Numbered from the stretch's first letter, positions 42,878-51,301 are shown. The stretch is 64,000 nucleotides of DNA from Parasegetibacter sp. NRK P23 (GCF_023721715.1 NZ_JAMDLG010000001.1:3387784-3451783), one strand, 5' to 3'. The notes: generated by a model from the letters alone, not told the origin. Made by a program: numbers and translations.

Positions 42878-42955
42878 TTAACATTGGGTTAATATTCACT
42901 TCATAATTCGGTAACACTGCGTTAACAAGGAGGTAACATTCGGTTGGTTCTTTTG
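42878..42955 (+). promoter_or_regulatory. Pho-box-like array of 11-bp repeats plus promoter
   Basis: Six hexamers lie at an exact 11-bp period: TTAACA 42878, TTAATA 42889, TTCATA 42900, GTAACA 42911, TTAACA 42922, GTAACA 42933, with a degenerate seventh (TTGGTT, 42944). A -7-like box TTCTTTTG occupies 42948-42955, 17 bp before the ATG of the TonB-dependent receptor. Direct hexamers with 5-bp spacers are the layout bound by PhoB/PhoP-type regulators (TTAACA is the Bacillus PhoP motif). The rest of the 321-bp gap (42652-42972) holds scattered single TTAACA/TTAATA copies, for example 42715-42731. Confidence 0.7.
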
Positions 42956-42972
42956 CACCACAAATTGACTGT

Positions 42973-45795
42973 ATGCAATCTTCTTCTTTACTCAAACCGT
43001 TTCTCTCTCTCTTTTTCATAATGTGTTTCGGCATTCTGAATGCGCAGCAGCCAACCCGTTTAAGCGGAAAAATCATCAACGCGAAAAATGAAGCCATAGC
43101 CGGTGCCACCGTTGAAGTAGTGGGGGTGGGTAAATCACAGGCCGCAAACGTGGAAGGACGCTTCAGCATCGCATTAGAGCCAGGTAAGAAATATACGCTC
43201 ATCGTATCCAATGTTGGGTACGACACGAAGATGCTGGAAGATGTGGAAGTGAAAGCCGGTACGGACAATGATATCCAGATTGTACTGGAAGTGAGCAACG
43301 CCACACTTTCAGAAGTGGTGGTGAAAACATCCGTTAAGAAAGAAAGTACAAGCGCCCTGATTAATTTTCAACGCAACAACACGGCTGTTTCAAGTGGTGT
43401 GGCCGCGGATTTTATTAAGAAAACCCCTGACCGTAACACCGGTGAGGTGCTCAAAAGGGTAAGCGGCGCCAGCATTCAGGATAATAAATATGTGGTGGTG
43501 CGCGGACTGGGCGATCGTTACAATGCCGCCATCATCAATGGTGCGCAGATGCCAAGCTCTGAACCCGACCGTAAGACTTTCTCTTTCGATATCATTCCGT
43601 CTTCTGTAATCGACAATATTGTAATCAACAAAACCGCTACGCCAGATCTTCCCGGAGAATTTGCCGGGGGATTGGTACAAGTGACCACAAAAGACGTTCC
43701 TACGAGAAACTTTCTGAACGTAGGCGTGAGTTTCGGATATAACACTAATTCCACTTTCAGGGATTTTGTAAGCAACGAACGTGGAAAATATGACTGGATA
43801 GGTTTTGACGATGGAAGAAGAGATCTGCCCAAAGGATTTCCTTCATCGGCCCAGGAATACAGGGCTTTGGGCAATGAGGTTGGGGGCACACAAAAGCAGT
43901 TGGACCTCACCAGAAGTTTCCGTAACGATGTTTACAGGCAGGATAATTCCAGAACAGCGCCTATTCAAACCTACCAGATCGCGTATGGCGCCGGAAAGCG
44001 CCTGAAGAACGACGCGCAGATTGGCGCGGTGTTCTCCCTGATTTACCGCAACGCGAAAATGTTGTACGATGTGGAGCGCGCGCAGTATGAGCAGGCAGGT
44101 AACGCGATCTTTAACTATGTGGATGAACAGAACAGGTACAGCACTACCGTGGGTGCCATGGCCAACATCGCTTACGTGAAAGGTCGTCATAAGTTTGCTT
44201 TCAAGAACCTGTACAACCGCTTTTTTGAAGACAATTATTATACAAGGTCAGGCGTAAACAACAACAGGTTGCAGGATATCCGGTTGTGGTCCTCGTTCCT
44301 TAACCAGAGAAGTTTGTACAGCACCCAACTGGAAGGCGAACATCAGCTCACCAACAGCGGAATCAAGTTCAAATGGAACGGTAACTACGCGCTGAATATG
44401 AAACAACAGCCTGATCTCCGCACCTCTTTGTATGTGAATCCGATTGGTGGTGCCGACAGGTTTGAAGTGGATCCCGATGATACGCGCCGCTTCTTCTCCC
44501 AGTTACAGGACCACAGTGCAGGTGCAGGTGGTTATTTCACCGTGCCTTTTAACCTGCTCGGTGAAAAGCAGACTTTCAAAGCCGGAGGTTCAGTGTTGCT
44601 TCGTTTCCGTGACTTTAAATCCAGGATATTCCGGTATGTTCCTTTCTCCGGATCTAATTTCAATACCGACCTGAATTTCCTTCCCTACGATAAGATTTTT
44701 GAACCCCAGAATATTAGTGAATCAGGCTTCGTGCTGGATGAGTTCACCAACAATGAAGACAAATACTTTGGTATCTCTGCCCTGGATGCGGGTTATGCCA
44801 TGTTCGATACAAAATTTTCAGACCGTGTGCGCCTTGTATGGGGACTTCGCGTAGAGTTCTTTGAACAATTCCTCCGTACGAAAGACCGTTCCGCTGAGCA
44901 GGTAGTGATCAACAATGAGCAATGGGATGTATTGCCCTCCGCCAACTTAACTTTCTCCATTAACAGAGATAACAACATACGGGCTTCAATTTCTAAAACA
45001 GTATCCCGCCCTGAATTCAGGGAAATCGCACCATTCCAGTTCTACGATTACGAATCCAACTATGGCGTTTCAGGCGCGCCTTCTCTTGAAAGCGCGGATA
45101 TCTACAATGCCGACCTTCGTTACGAGTGGTACCCTGCACCCGGAGAGGCCCTCACTTTAGGAGGCTTCTACAAGAGATTCGTGAAGCCGATTGAGTTCCG
45201 CCTTGACCCCGGAAGCAACGCCGACAGAAGGTTGTACTTCTACCAGAACGCGAAAGACGCCGATACTTATGGTATTGAATTTGAACTCCGCAAAAACTTT
45301 AGTTTCCTTAACCCCAACAGTGATTTCTTCCAGAACCTCGCCTTCTTCGGCAACCTGACCTATATCTTCTCGCAAGTGAGATTCTCTGACCAGGTACTTG
45401 GAAAGGATGTTTCTGCTGACCGTCCGATCCAGGGACAATCTCCTTACCTGATCAACGGAGGCTTCCAGTATTCCGCTGATAAAAGCGGACTGTCGGCAAG
45501 CTTACTCTACAACAGGGTGGGACAACGCCTTTCACTTGTGGGAAACAATTCTTTGGGCTTCCCGGATATTTATGAAAATCCCCGCGATCTGATCGACTTC
45601 CAACTCGCGAAAAAGGTAGCCAACAAAAGAGGAGAAATTAAACTCACTATTTCAGACATTCTCAACCAAAAGATCATGCTGTACGAGAATGTGGATACCG
45701 ATAAAATCTATAAGAAAGGAACCGACCGCGTGTTCAGTTCCTTCACCCCCGGCAGCACCATCACACTTGGATTCACCTACGATTTCAGCCTCTAA
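42973..45795 (+). CDS. TonB-dependent receptor with carboxypeptidase-regulatory-like domain
   Basis: A 940-residue outer-membrane receptor. Signal peptide (about residues 1-24, ...GILNA|QQP), CarboxypepD_reg-like domain (RLSGKIINAKNEAIAGATVEVVGVGKSQAANVEGRFSI), plug domain (KKTPDRNTGEVLKRVSGASIQDNKYVVVRGLGDRYNAAIINGAQMPSSEPDRKTFSFDIIPSSVID), and a 22-strand-type barrel ending in TITLGFTYDFSL with a terminal hydrophobic residue. It is not of the SusC type and has no SusD partner. The Pho-box-like array upstream and the PiT/DUF47 operon next door suggest a role in phosphorus uptake (inference). A lipoprotein gene follows after 41 nt. Confidence 0.94.
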   Translation: MQSSSLLKPFLSLFFIMCFGILNAQQPTRLSGKIINAKNEAIAGATVEVVGVGKSQAANVEGRFSIALEPGKKYTLIVSNVGYDTKMLEDVEVKAGTDNDIQIVLEVSNATLSEVVVKTSVKKESTSALINFQRNNTAVSSGVAADFIKKTPDRNTGEVLKRVSGASIQDNKYVVVRGLGDRYNAAIINGAQMPSSEPDRKTFSFDIIPSSVIDNIVINKTATPDLPGEFAGGLVQVTTKDVPTRNFLNVGVSFGYNTNSTFRDFVSNERGKYDWIGFDDGRRDLPKGFPSSAQEYRALGNEVGGTQKQLDLTRSFRNDVYRQDNSRTAPIQTYQIAYGAGKRLKNDAQIGAVFSLIYRNAKMLYDVERAQYEQAGNAIFNYVDEQNRYSTTVGAMANIAYVKGRHKFAFKNLYNRFFEDNYYTRSGVNNNRLQDIRLWSSFLNQRSLYSTQLEGEHQLTNSGIKFKWNGNYALNMKQQPDLRTSLYVNPIGGADRFEVDPDDTRRFFSQLQDHSAGAGGYFTVPFNLLGEKQTFKAGGSVLLRFRDFKSRIFRYVPFSGSNFNTDLNFLPYDKIFEPQNISESGFVLDEFTNNEDKYFGISALDAGYAMFDTKFSDRVRLVWGLRVEFFEQFLRTKDRSAEQVVINNEQWDVLPSANLTFSINRDNNIRASISKTVSRPEFREIAPFQFYDYESNYGVSGAPSLESADIYNADLRYEWYPAPGEALTLGGFYKRFVKPIEFRLDPGSNADRRLYFYQNAKDADTYGIEFELRKNFSFLNPNSDFFQNLAFFGNLTYIFSQVRFSDQVLGKDVSADRPIQGQSPYLINGGFQYSADKSGLSASLLYNRVGQRLSLVGNNSLGFPDIYENPRDLIDFQLAKKVANKRGEIKLTISDILNQKIMLYENVDTDKIYKKGTDRVFSSFTPGSTITLGFTYDFSL

Positions 45796-45836
45796 ATTTT
45801 ATAAAACCAATCAAAGACTTTCAAACCAGAATAAAC

Positions 45837-47258
45837 ATGAAAAAAGTTTTCTTAGCAGCGGTAGCAGGCATGTTTGCGCTTACTTCCTGCGTAAAGGTGG
45901 AGTTTAACGAGAACAACGGCTCAGGTGGTGGAACTTCTACCGATGATCCTAACGTTACCAAAATTCTTACAGGTACTTACGACAGGAGCATTACCCTGGC
46001 GAAAGGAACCTATACACTGAAAGGATATGTATATGTGAACAATGGCGCCGTGGTAACCATCGCTCCGGGTTCTATCATCAAAAGTGATATCACTGAAAAA
46101 GGAGCCCTTATTGTTGAAAGAGGTTCACGCCTTATCGCAGATGGTTCTCCCACCGAGCCCATCATCTTTACTTCAGGAAAAGCTTCCGGTCAGCGCCAGC
46201 CTGGCGACTGGGGTGGAATTATCCTGCTGGGTAAAGCAACTACTAACCGGCCCACTTCTCCCGCACCTATTATCGAAGGTGGTGTAAACCGTCCTTATGG
46301 CGGAACTGAAGCTGAAGACAATTCTGGTATCCTCCGTTATGTGCGCATTGAATTCGCGGGGATCGCCGCAGAACCCGGATCTGAGATCAATGGTCTTACT
46401 TTGGGTGGCGTAGGTTCTAAAACCATCATCGAAAATGTACAGGTTTCTTATGGAAACGATGATGCGTATGAGTTCTTCGGCGGAACAGTAAACTGTAAGA
46501 ACCTGGTTGCTTTCGCAACAGCGGATGATGATTTCGATTTCGATTTCGGTTACACCGGAAAAATCCAGTTCGCGGTGTCACTGCGCGACAAATTCGCGGA
46601 TACCGACGCCGCCAATGGCATTGAAGCGGATAACGATGGTAGCGGTACTGCTGCAACGCCTTTCACCCGTCCTGTTCTTTCTAACTTCACCTTCATCGGA
46701 CCATACGATACCACAGGATCGGCGGCTACACACAACTATTCCAACAGATGGAGACGCGCTGTTCGCTTTGCCGTGCACAACTCTATCCTGTTAGGTCATA
46801 GGAAAGGTGGTTTTTCCATCGAGTCCGCTGCAACATGGAACGCTTTTTACACCGATAATAATTCTTCTTTCAAGAACAATATCATCGCGGTTTATGCAAA
46901 CCCTGTGTTGGCCGATTCCTCTGCTTCCCGTGCATTTACCGGTGCAAAATATGGCGCTAACCCATTAAGCAGTTCCGACCGTTCTGCCATGATCGCTGAA
47001 ACTGTGGCTGCAATGCGCACGAAAGTAGAAGGCGAGGGTAATACCATTCTTGCTAAACGCGAAGATGTAATGCTGACCAGCCCCTTCATGCTGAATGCAC
47101 CGAACTTTATTCCTGCTTCAGGTTCCCCTGCATTGTCTGGAGCCAGCTTTACAGGACTTGATGCTTACTTCAGCGCAACAACTTACCGCGGCGCGTTCGG
47201 CACCACCAACTGGCTTACCGGTTGGGCAAGCTTTACACCGCAGACCAATAACTACTAA
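45837..47258 (+). CDS. lipoprotein with beta-helix-like repeats, partner of the TonB receptor
   Basis: A 473-residue protein with a lipoprotein signal (ALTSC, Cys18) and then an Asn/Gly/Ser-rich linker. The body looks like a right-handed parallel beta-helix (YVYVNNGAVVTIAPGSIIKS; LIVERGSRLIADGSPTEPIIFTSG; GGIILLGKA). Long GDWGG and DDAYEFFGGTVNCKNLVAFATADDDFDFDFGYTGKIQF blocks recur in Bacteroidota proteins beside TonB receptors. No catalytic residues are evident. It lies 41 nt after the receptor, so probably a surface partner for it. Confidence 0.85.
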   Translation: MKKVFLAAVAGMFALTSCVKVEFNENNGSGGGTSTDDPNVTKILTGTYDRSITLAKGTYTLKGYVYVNNGAVVTIAPGSIIKSDITEKGALIVERGSRLIADGSPTEPIIFTSGKASGQRQPGDWGGIILLGKATTNRPTSPAPIIEGGVNRPYGGTEAEDNSGILRYVRIEFAGIAAEPGSEINGLTLGGVGSKTIIENVQVSYGNDDAYEFFGGTVNCKNLVAFATADDDFDFDFGYTGKIQFAVSLRDKFADTDAANGIEADNDGSGTAATPFTRPVLSNFTFIGPYDTTGSAATHNYSNRWRRAVRFAVHNSILLGHRKGGFSIESAATWNAFYTDNNSSFKNNIIAVYANPVLADSSASRAFTGAKYGANPLSSSDRSAMIAETVAAMRTKVEGEGNTILAKREDVMLTSPFMLNAPNFIPASGSPALSGASFTGLDAYFSATTYRGAFGTTNWLTGWASFTPQTNNY

Positions 47259-47311
47259 AATCTGCTTTTATATTCGTTCGTAGCAATATCAGAGTAAAGA
47301 GTAGATTTAAG

Positions 47312-47342
47312 CCGCCCCGATTCTTCGGGGCGGAATTTTTTT
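47312..47342 (+). terminator. terminator of the TonB receptor-lipoprotein operon
   Basis: Stem CCGCCCCGA/TCGGGGCGG (47312-47320, 47325-47333) with loop TTCT and a T run. It directly precedes the promoter of the next gene. Confidence 0.9.
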
Positions 47343-47349
47343 AAATTTG
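47342..47349 (+). promoter_or_regulatory. TAAATTTG box 4 nt before a start codon
   Basis: A perfect TAnnTTTG box followed by CACC and the ATG at 47354. The expected transcription start falls on or next to the ATG, so the mRNA would be leaderless. Confidence 0.6.
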
Positions 47350-47353
47350 CACC

Positions 47354-47812
47354 ATGAAAAAACTACGCTTTGTCTTCCCGGTACTGGTGGTATTTTTCTT
47401 CGCCTGTAATTTAGGGCAACCAACTCCCGATCCCGTGGTTAAAGTAAAGGAAAATCCCGCCCCGGTCCATTTTTCCGCGGACAGTATGGAAGTCATCTAT
47501 TTTAAAGACACGTCGAACCTCAGGTATTTTACAGTAACTCGTACCACTGAAGCCAGGCTTATTGCGCCGGTTTTAAACTCCTTGCAAGACACACTTCCCA
47601 AAGAAACCCCATGCCTGAAAGAGGGCAAGGTTTATCTTTTTGAAAAAGGAGCCGTGGTGAATACACTGTATTTTGTAAGTGACCGCAGCCATTGCAAATA
47701 CATCAGCTATATTAAAAATGGTGAATTAATCAGGTTTAACCTGAGCGACAGCGCCCAAGCTGCCTTGCAGGGGATGAAAAAGGAGGCAATTGAGCCTGAA
47801 GCGGCGAAATGA
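47354..47812 (+). CDS. hypothetical lipoprotein
   Basis: A 152-residue protein with a lipoprotein signal (VFFFAC, Cys18). I recognise no domain. The body is mixed alpha/beta with two further Cys residues, in KETPCLKEGKVYLF and SDRSHCKYISYI, which could form a disulfide in the periplasm. It lies after the terminator of the previous operon and has its own promoter. The stop is only 3 bp from the stop of the convergent next gene. Confidence 0.8.
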   Translation: MKKLRFVFPVLVVFFFACNLGQPTPDPVVKVKENPAPVHFSADSMEVIYFKDTSNLRYFTVTRTTEARLIAPVLNSLQDTLPKETPCLKEGKVYLFEKGAVVNTLYFVSDRSHCKYISYIKNGELIRFNLSDSAQAALQGMKKEAIEPEAAK

Positions 47813-47815
47813 TTT

Positions 47816-48676
47816 TTACCTCCCGTGCCCCGGCTCCCAGATCACGCGCACAAAACTACTGAAACGCTGGTTCTCCCTCCTTACCGGGATACCGCCCACA
47901 ATGCCTATCAACAGGTTATCGGCTATCCCTACCCGTAGTTGCGGCCTGATCACCATATCAAAATCGGAACCGTGCAGTTCCTTGTTGAATTCGGTTCCCA
48001 CGAAGTTCCGGGTGCCCGGAATCATATAATGAAAACTGGTATTGATCTCGTAGCGGCTGTGCCACCCGCCGCCAGCGAAGGGCTTTTCCAGCACAGGACC
48101 CGTGTACAGCAACGAATGGAAATTATTGCCCCAGCGCTTTGCGGCGATGAGGAAAGGGTTGAATATGTTCCCCGTAACCGATCGTTGTTTGCCGAGTTTG
48201 TTCAGGTCCGCCAATTCAAGTTCGTTGATGTAACCGATGGCCATACTGGTGCTGGCACGCTGTGAAACAAGGAAAGTCCATTGGATAGCGGTTTTGATGC
48301 TTTCCAGTTTATTGGCGGGCTTCTCGCTGTTGGGTGTTCCGTTGAGTTTCGAGTAGAAGGTGAATGGCAGTTCTACTTCCAGTCCCAATCTGTTAACGGG
48401 TGCCCATTCGTATTCCACCAAAGCTTCGTAACTGTCGTATTTGAGGTTATCGGTGATGCCCAGACCGAAGTTCCATTCTTTCTCTCCTTTTCTTGCGCCA
48501 AGGTCGCGGATCAGGTCAATGTAAAGTGGTTCGGCGTGTAATACTTTATCGGGTTCTTTGGTTTCCTGGATCTTATGGATATAGGCGCTATCTGTATGGG
48601 CCTTGCTTTTTTCTTGTGCATTGGCGGTTATGACCATCAGGCACAAAACACCTGCAGTCGAAAATATTTTTCGCAT
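47816..48676 (-). CDS. exported outer-membrane-like protein, function unknown
   Basis: A 286-residue protein with signal peptide (MRKIFSTAGVLCLMVITANA|QEK). The mature part starts with a His/acidic segment (DKVLHAEPLYIDLIRDLGARKGEKEWNFG) and then has repeated amphipathic strands (AIQWTFLVSQ, NNFHSLLYTGPVLE, MVIRPQLRVGI) ending in VRVIWEPGHGR. The HAEPLYIDLIRDLGARKGEKEWN block seems to be a conserved family mark that I cannot link to a function. It may be a beta-barrel, by analogy only. Confidence 0.8.
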   Translation of the reverse strand: MRKIFSTAGVLCLMVITANAQEKSKAHTDSAYIHKIQETKEPDKVLHAEPLYIDLIRDLGARKGEKEWNFGLGITDNLKYDSYEALVEYEWAPVNRLGLEVELPFTFYSKLNGTPNSEKPANKLESIKTAIQWTFLVSQRASTSMAIGYINELELADLNKLGKQRSVTGNIFNPFLIAAKRWGNNFHSLLYTGPVLEKPFAGGGWHSRYEINTSFHYMIPGTRNFVGTEFNKELHGSDFDMVIRPQLRVGIADNLLIGIVGGIPVRRENQRFSSFVRVIWEPGHGR

Positions 48677-48759
48677 AATTATAATAGACTGATGCTGCGC
48701 TGGCGGACCCCTGGAATGGCGCAGGAATTAACTGAAATGTGAAGTTGGAAATGGTTTGT

Positions 48760-49176
48760 TTACACGGAATGCGTATCGGGAGGTGGCGTAAGTATAAAAG
48801 TGATTTTGATGCCGTTTGAGGCAGAATAGAAGCCCGATGGACTTCCGCAATGGAGGGGAGGGTGGACCAATTGTAATTCCTGGAAAGGAAGTTTCAGACA
48901 ATCGATACCTATGGAACCCTGTTCTTCTTCCGAAGAATCATCGGCTTCGGGCAGGTGGTCTTCCCATCCTAAAGTGATCTCGGTAATAAGTTCGTAAATG
49001 GATTCAATATCGTTGTGGAAAGGACTTTCAGCATAAGACTCCCCGTTCCACACATAATTGTTGAGGTGTTCGCGTGTATCCGCGCTGCTGTTCAACACCA
49101 GTAAGGCCAGTAGTGCCAGGAGCGATTTTGTGGCGAAGGTTTTTATCCTTTTATATGTTTTTCTGCGGAGAAGCAC
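48760..49176 (-). CDS. small exported protein, function unknown
   Basis: About 138 residues if started at GTG 49176. The frame is open up to 49245, but that would overlap the kinase gene by 47 nt; a perfect TATCTTTG box (minus strand, 49181-49188) ends 4 nt before the GTG and supports the shorter form. A hydrophobic segment (KSLLALLALLVLNSSADT) looks like a signal peptide. The rest is acidic, with DHLPEADDSSEEEQG and a Pro-rich end (FILTPPPDTHSV). No known domain. Confidence 0.6.
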   Translation of the reverse strand: MLLRRKTYKRIKTFATKSLLALLALLVLNSSADTREHLNNYVWNGESYAESPFHNDIESIYELITEITLGWEDHLPEADDSSEEEQGSIGIDCLKLPFQELQLVHPPLHCGSPSGFYSASNGIKITFILTPPPDTHSV

Positions 49177-49180
49177 TTCG

Positions 49181-49188
49181 CAAAGATA
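49181..49188 (-). promoter_or_regulatory. TATCTTTG box 4 nt before a GTG start
   Basis: A perfect TAnnTTTG box on the minus strand, located just past the 3' end of the histidine kinase gene and 4 nt before the GTG of the small exported protein. Confidence 0.55.
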
Positions 49189-49198
49189 AGGCTTGCCA

Positions 49199-50248
49199 TT
49201 AATCTTTCTTCGCGTCCAATGTAAAGCCGATAGTGGTGCCCACATCTATCTTGCTTCTCACGTGAATGGTTTGACCATGTGCCTCCACGATGTGTTTGCA
49301 GATGGCGAGCCCCAGACCGGTACCGCCTTTATCGCGGCTGCGCGCCTTGTCGGTGCGGTAAAAGCGTTCGAATATGCGGATAAGGTGTTCTTCTTCTATA
49401 CCCAGTCCGTCATCGGAAATTTCAATCAATACGTGTTTTCCATCGGTATTGTACATACTGGCCACGATGGTGCCGCCTGCCTTACCGTATTTGGTGGCGT
49501 TCTCCACGAGGTTGATGAGCACCTGCCTGATCTTCTCTTTGTCGGCGAAAACGGTGAGTGGCGGTTCGCATCCCTTTTTGATGCTGCATTTGATGCCCTT
49601 CTCATTGGTTTTGATGGAGAGGGATTCAAACACTTCTTTCGTGAGGTCCTGGATCACGAAATTCTGTTTGTACAACGCCTGTTCTCCTCTTTCCAGTTTG
49701 GAGATTTCATCGAGGTCGTTCATCAGGTTCACCAGGCGGTCCACGTTTTTGGAGGCGTTGGTGAGGAAGCGCTTGCTGATGTCAGGGTCTTCCATGGCGC
49801 CGTTCAGCAGGGTATCCACGTAGCCCTGGATGGCGAAGATGGGCGTTTTGAATTCATGCGCGAGGTTCTGGAGAAACTCTTTCCTGTAGGCTTCGTTCTG
49901 CTTGAGGTTTTCGATTTCCTGTTTGCGTTGGTTGGCCCATTTCTCCACATCCATCCTTACTTCATCAATGCCTTTCTGGGGAATGATGTATTTGTAATAC
50001 ATCTCCTCCTTTTTAGAGGCTTTGGTCTGGTAAATGTATTTGTAGATGAGTTTTATTTTCCGGTAGATAAAGCGTTGAAGGGTGATGGCCACGAGCGCGT
50101 AGCTGCCGGCGAACACCAGGAAAAAAGCGGATACACCGATCCACCATACGGGACGGAGCCAGTAAATACCCAGCGCGATGGGCACGGATAGCATAAACGC
50201 CGTAAGTGCCGAAAGCTGTCGGGGCGAAAGGTTTTTGGTATCGAACAT
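49199..50248 (-). CDS. PhoR-like sensor histidine kinase
   Basis: A 349-residue membrane kinase. Two close N-terminal helices (about 13-30 and 36-57) with almost no periplasmic loop, so it probably does not bind a ligand outside. HisKA domain with the phosphorylated His131 in NLAHEFKTP; HATPase domain with N box NLVENATKYG, G1 DDGLGIE, FERFYR and G2 GGTGLGLAICKHIVEAHG. The overall form is that of Bacteroidota PhoR proteins, which sense phosphate state through other proteins. The cognate regulator gene lies 130 bp upstream with an AT-rich inverted repeat between them. Confidence 0.93.
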   Translation of the reverse strand: MFDTKNLSPRQLSALTAFMLSVPIALGIYWLRPVWWIGVSAFFLVFAGSYALVAITLQRFIYRKIKLIYKYIYQTKASKKEEMYYKYIIPQKGIDEVRMDVEKWANQRKQEIENLKQNEAYRKEFLQNLAHEFKTPIFAIQGYVDTLLNGAMEDPDISKRFLTNASKNVDRLVNLMNDLDEISKLERGEQALYKQNFVIQDLTKEVFESLSIKTNEKGIKCSIKKGCEPPLTVFADKEKIRQVLINLVENATKYGKAGGTIVASMYNTDGKHVLIEISDDGLGIEEEHLIRIFERFYRTDKARSRDKGGTGLGLAICKHIVEAHGQTIHVRSKIDVGTTIGFTLDAKKD

Positions 50249-50263
50249 GTATTGGAAGGTAGG

Positions 50264-50309
50264 AAATTTTGGATGTTGAATTTTGAATTTCGAATGATGA
50301 ATTTTTAAA
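50264..50309. repeat. AT-rich intra-operon inverted repeat, copy C (regulator|kinase)
   Basis: Contains AAATTTTGGATGTTGAATTT and TGAATTTCGAATGATGAATT; shorter than the other copies. Lies between the response regulator and kinase genes, ending close to the kinase start. Confidence 0.65.
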
Positions 50310-50378
50310 CAGGGAGCTATAGCTCAGGATAGGGCATGCCCTTACTTCATCCACCATTCAAATCCTGCGTCAAAATGA

Positions 50379-51071
50379 TTACAGCTCAAACTTGTAGCCC
50401 ACACCTTTTACAGTCGTGATGCAGTCCATCCCCATTTTCTGCCTGACTTTCCTGACGTGTACATCGATGGTGCGGTCGCCAACGATCACATCGTTGCCCC
50501 ATATCTGGCTGAGGATTTCGTTGCGGAGGAACACGCGGCCGGGTTTGGAGGCGAGCAGGTAGAGGAGTTCGAATTCTTTTTTGGCGAGGATGATCTCGTG
50601 GTCGTCGGCCATGACCACGAACTTCACGGGGTCGATGGTGAGGTTATCTATTTTCAGTACCCCGCCTTCTTCTTTGGTATTGATGTTCTTGTTGAGCCGG
50701 CGGAACAGGGCGTTTACGCGGCTGGTCAGTACTTTCGGGCTGATGGGTTTGTTTACGTAGTCGTCGGCGCCGCTTTCCAGTCCTTTGATATGGGAGTGCT
50801 CGTCGCTGAGCGCGGTGAGCATGATGATCAGTGTGTCGCGGAAGGCTTCCTGGCTGCGGAGGATTTCACAAACTTCTAGTCCTGTTCTTTTCGGCATCAT
50901 GATGTCCAGCACAATGAGGTCGGGTTTCTGGGCTTTGGCCTGTTCCAGCGCTTCGTCTCCATTGGCGGCCCTCACTACTTCGTAGCCTTCCTTTCTGAGG
51001 TTATAATCCAGTATTTCCAGGATATCGGGCTCGTCGTCGGCGATGAGTATCTTCTTGCCTTTCGGTTCCAT
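50379..51071 (-). CDS. PhoB-like response regulator
   Basis: A 230-residue OmpR/PhoB-type regulator. Receiver domain (residues ~7-122) with acidic pocket DD (12-13), phosphorylated Asp56 in VLDIMMP, Thr in MLTALS and Lys in VNKPIS; C-terminal winged helix (about 135-228: LAKKEFELLYLLASKPGRVFLRNEILSQIWG, VGDRTIDVHVRKVRQKM). PhoB-like proteins bind direct repeats with an 11-bp period; such an array lies at 42878-42949. First gene of the two-component operon. No clear -7 box was found upstream. Confidence 0.95.
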   Translation of the reverse strand: MEPKGKKILIADDEPDILEILDYNLRKEGYEVVRAANGDEALEQAKAQKPDLIVLDIMMPKRTGLEVCEILRSQEAFRDTLIIMLTALSDEHSHIKGLESGADDYVNKPISPKVLTSRVNALFRRLNKNINTKEEGGVLKIDNLTIDPVKFVVMADDHEIILAKKEFELLYLLASKPGRVFLRNEILSQIWGNDVIVGDRTIDVHVRKVRQKMGMDCITTVKGVGYKFEL

Positions 51072-51217
51072 TTAACAATATATTTACACAAAAATAATTT
51101 GCGGAGGGCTTCTAATGTTAAATGTAGGGATTATGTAATTGTTAAGTCGGAATAAGCTGTGTATGGAAGGGTATGCATGGTGAATACACGGAAAAACCGG
51201 CCCGTAAAAAAACGGTA

Positions 51218-51249
51218 CCCGGTGGCACCGCTATAGCGGTGCCACCGGG
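51218..51249. promoter_or_regulatory. perfect 32-bp palindrome upstream of the caspase-like gene
   Basis: CCCGGTGGCACCGCTA followed directly by its exact reverse complement, without a loop. Centre at 51233.5, ~34 bp before the -7 box. It is too GC-rich to be part of the AT-rich surroundings. Could be an operator, or a REP-like repeat. Confidence 0.6.
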
Positions 51250-51266
51250 GTTAAGTAAATTGGTCG

Positions 51267-51274
51267 TATTTTTG
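51267..51274 (+). promoter_or_regulatory. -7 element TATTTTTG of the caspase-like gene
   Basis: A perfect TAnnTTTG box, 27 bp before the ATG at 51302. No matching -33 TTG at the usual distance, as that place is taken by the palindrome. Confidence 0.6.
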
Positions 51275-51301
51275 CATCTTATTTCTCATATCCTGTTCAT
51301 T

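Noticed and set aside
49193-50191. Long open frame antisense to the sensor kinase
   Set aside because: The kinase motifs are complete on the minus strand; the antisense frame is Phe/Val/His-rich as expected of a shadow.
50311-50375. tRNA-like stretch (GCTATAGCTCAG... and TTCAAATCC)
   Set aside because: It has a D-arm-like and a T-loop-like piece, but no anticodon stem, no pairing T stem and no acceptor stem. Probably chance or a very decayed remnant.
51074-51090. Pho-box-like pair TTAACA-N5-TTTACA upstream of the response regulator gene
   Set aside because: Only two hexamers, on the strand pointing away from the regulator gene, in AT-rich DNA; too weak to claim autoregulation.
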